Below are positions 5,131-5,358 of a stretch of 5,358 bases of DNA, in pieces (within the stretch, counting starts at the first letter, position 1; every line of letters starts with the position of its first letter). The translations under genes and the position numbers were made by a program. The notes under the pieces are model-generated. The model searched no databases and was not told the DNA's origin. It saw nothing but the letters and a program-made list of their open reading frames with translations. Source of the DNA: Actinomycetota bacterium (GTDB lineage Bacteria; Actinomycetota; Humimicrobiia; Humimicrobiales; Humimicrobiaceae); assembly GCA_028718045.1 (NCBI GenBank), contig JAQUMQ010000118.1, positions 1 through 5,358 of the forward strand, read 5' to 3'.

Positions 5131-5358
5131 AAATACATAAATCATTTTTTCGACGAACTGGAAGTCTTCGAAGATGTTTCAAGAGGTCACTGCTACAAAG
5201 CATTCATACGCCAAGCTGTTCTTGAGTTTCTGGAAAACGAGACGAAAAAAACTGCTTTTGCCGTATATGAAGCTTTTTTTGATAGTTATCGCATCACTTT
5301 GAAAAAAGCAAATAACAATCAATTTATAGATTTGCTGGATGTGCTTCTGGACTACGAA
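5116..5358 (+). CDS. Unrecognised protein, 3'-truncated by the window edge
   Basis: The frame is open from ATG at 5116 to the last base, giving 81 codons without a stop. The visible protein starts MNNLQKYINHFFDELEVF and looks alpha-helical and soluble, with many Glu, Lys, Phe and Leu residues, such as AVLEFLENE at 34-42 and FIDLLDVLLDYE at 70-81. No signal peptide, membrane segment, cysteine cluster or known catalytic motif is visible. The amino acid composition looks like a real protein, and codon use matches the neighbours. The start is uncertain: there is no clear ribosome binding site, an in-frame TTG lies at 5107, and a short upstream ORF overlaps the ATG. It begins 46 bp after the radical SAM gene with no terminator between, so co-transcription is likely. 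I do not recognise the family, and the missing C-terminal part would be needed for a call. Confidence 0.72.
   Translation, partial: MNNLQKYINHFFDELEVFEDVSRGHCYKAFIRQAVLEFLENETKKTAFAVYEAFFDSYRITLKKANNNQFIDLLDVLLDYE

Overview
This window is AT-rich bacterial DNA carrying part of a cell-surface polysaccharide locus. All recognisable genes lie on the + strand. The AT-rich codon use, the many AGA/AAA/ATA codons, two TTG-initiated genes with purine-rich ribosome binding sites and an oxygen-sensitive type of radical-SAM enzyme suggest an anaerobe, possibly a clostridial Firmicute. That assignment is inference; there is no rRNA or other marker gene here.

Layout, left to right. (1) 1-815: the C-terminal two thirds of a GT4-type glycosyltransferase whose start lies outside the window. 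(2) 816-1130: a 315-bp gap with two neighbouring perfect hairpins and a 57-codon ORF (927-1100) that looks like the broken N-terminus of a class I SAM-dependent methyltransferase. (3) 1131-2288 and 2308-3171: a tight two-gene unit, a non-hydrolysing UDP-GlcNAc 2-epimerase (WecB family) and an RmlD-family dTDP-4-dehydrorhamnose reductase, 19 bp apart and both starting with TTG. (4) 3172-3680: a 509-bp, strongly AT-rich gap with no convincing gene. It holds a cluster of CCAA motifs, two overlapping hairpins followed by a T-run, short AT repeats and possible promoters. (5) 3681-5069: a B12-binding-domain radical SAM protein of unknown substrate. (6) 5116-5358: the first 81 codons of an unrecognised gene that runs off the right edge.

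Functionally, the epimerase would supply UDP-ManNAc and the reductase would complete an activated deoxysugar such as dTDP-L-rhamnose. The glycosyltransferase would add a sugar to a growing glycan. The radical SAM protein may modify a sugar or lipid, but nothing in the sequence fixes its substrate. The partner enzymes (RmlA/B/C, a UDP-ManNAc dehydrogenase, flippase and polymerase) are not in this window.

I did not find a clearly new system. The items most worth a second look are the methyltransferase remnant with its paired hairpins, the structured gap before the radical SAM gene, the radical SAM gene itself, and the unrecognised gene at the right edge with a duplicated start-codon region.
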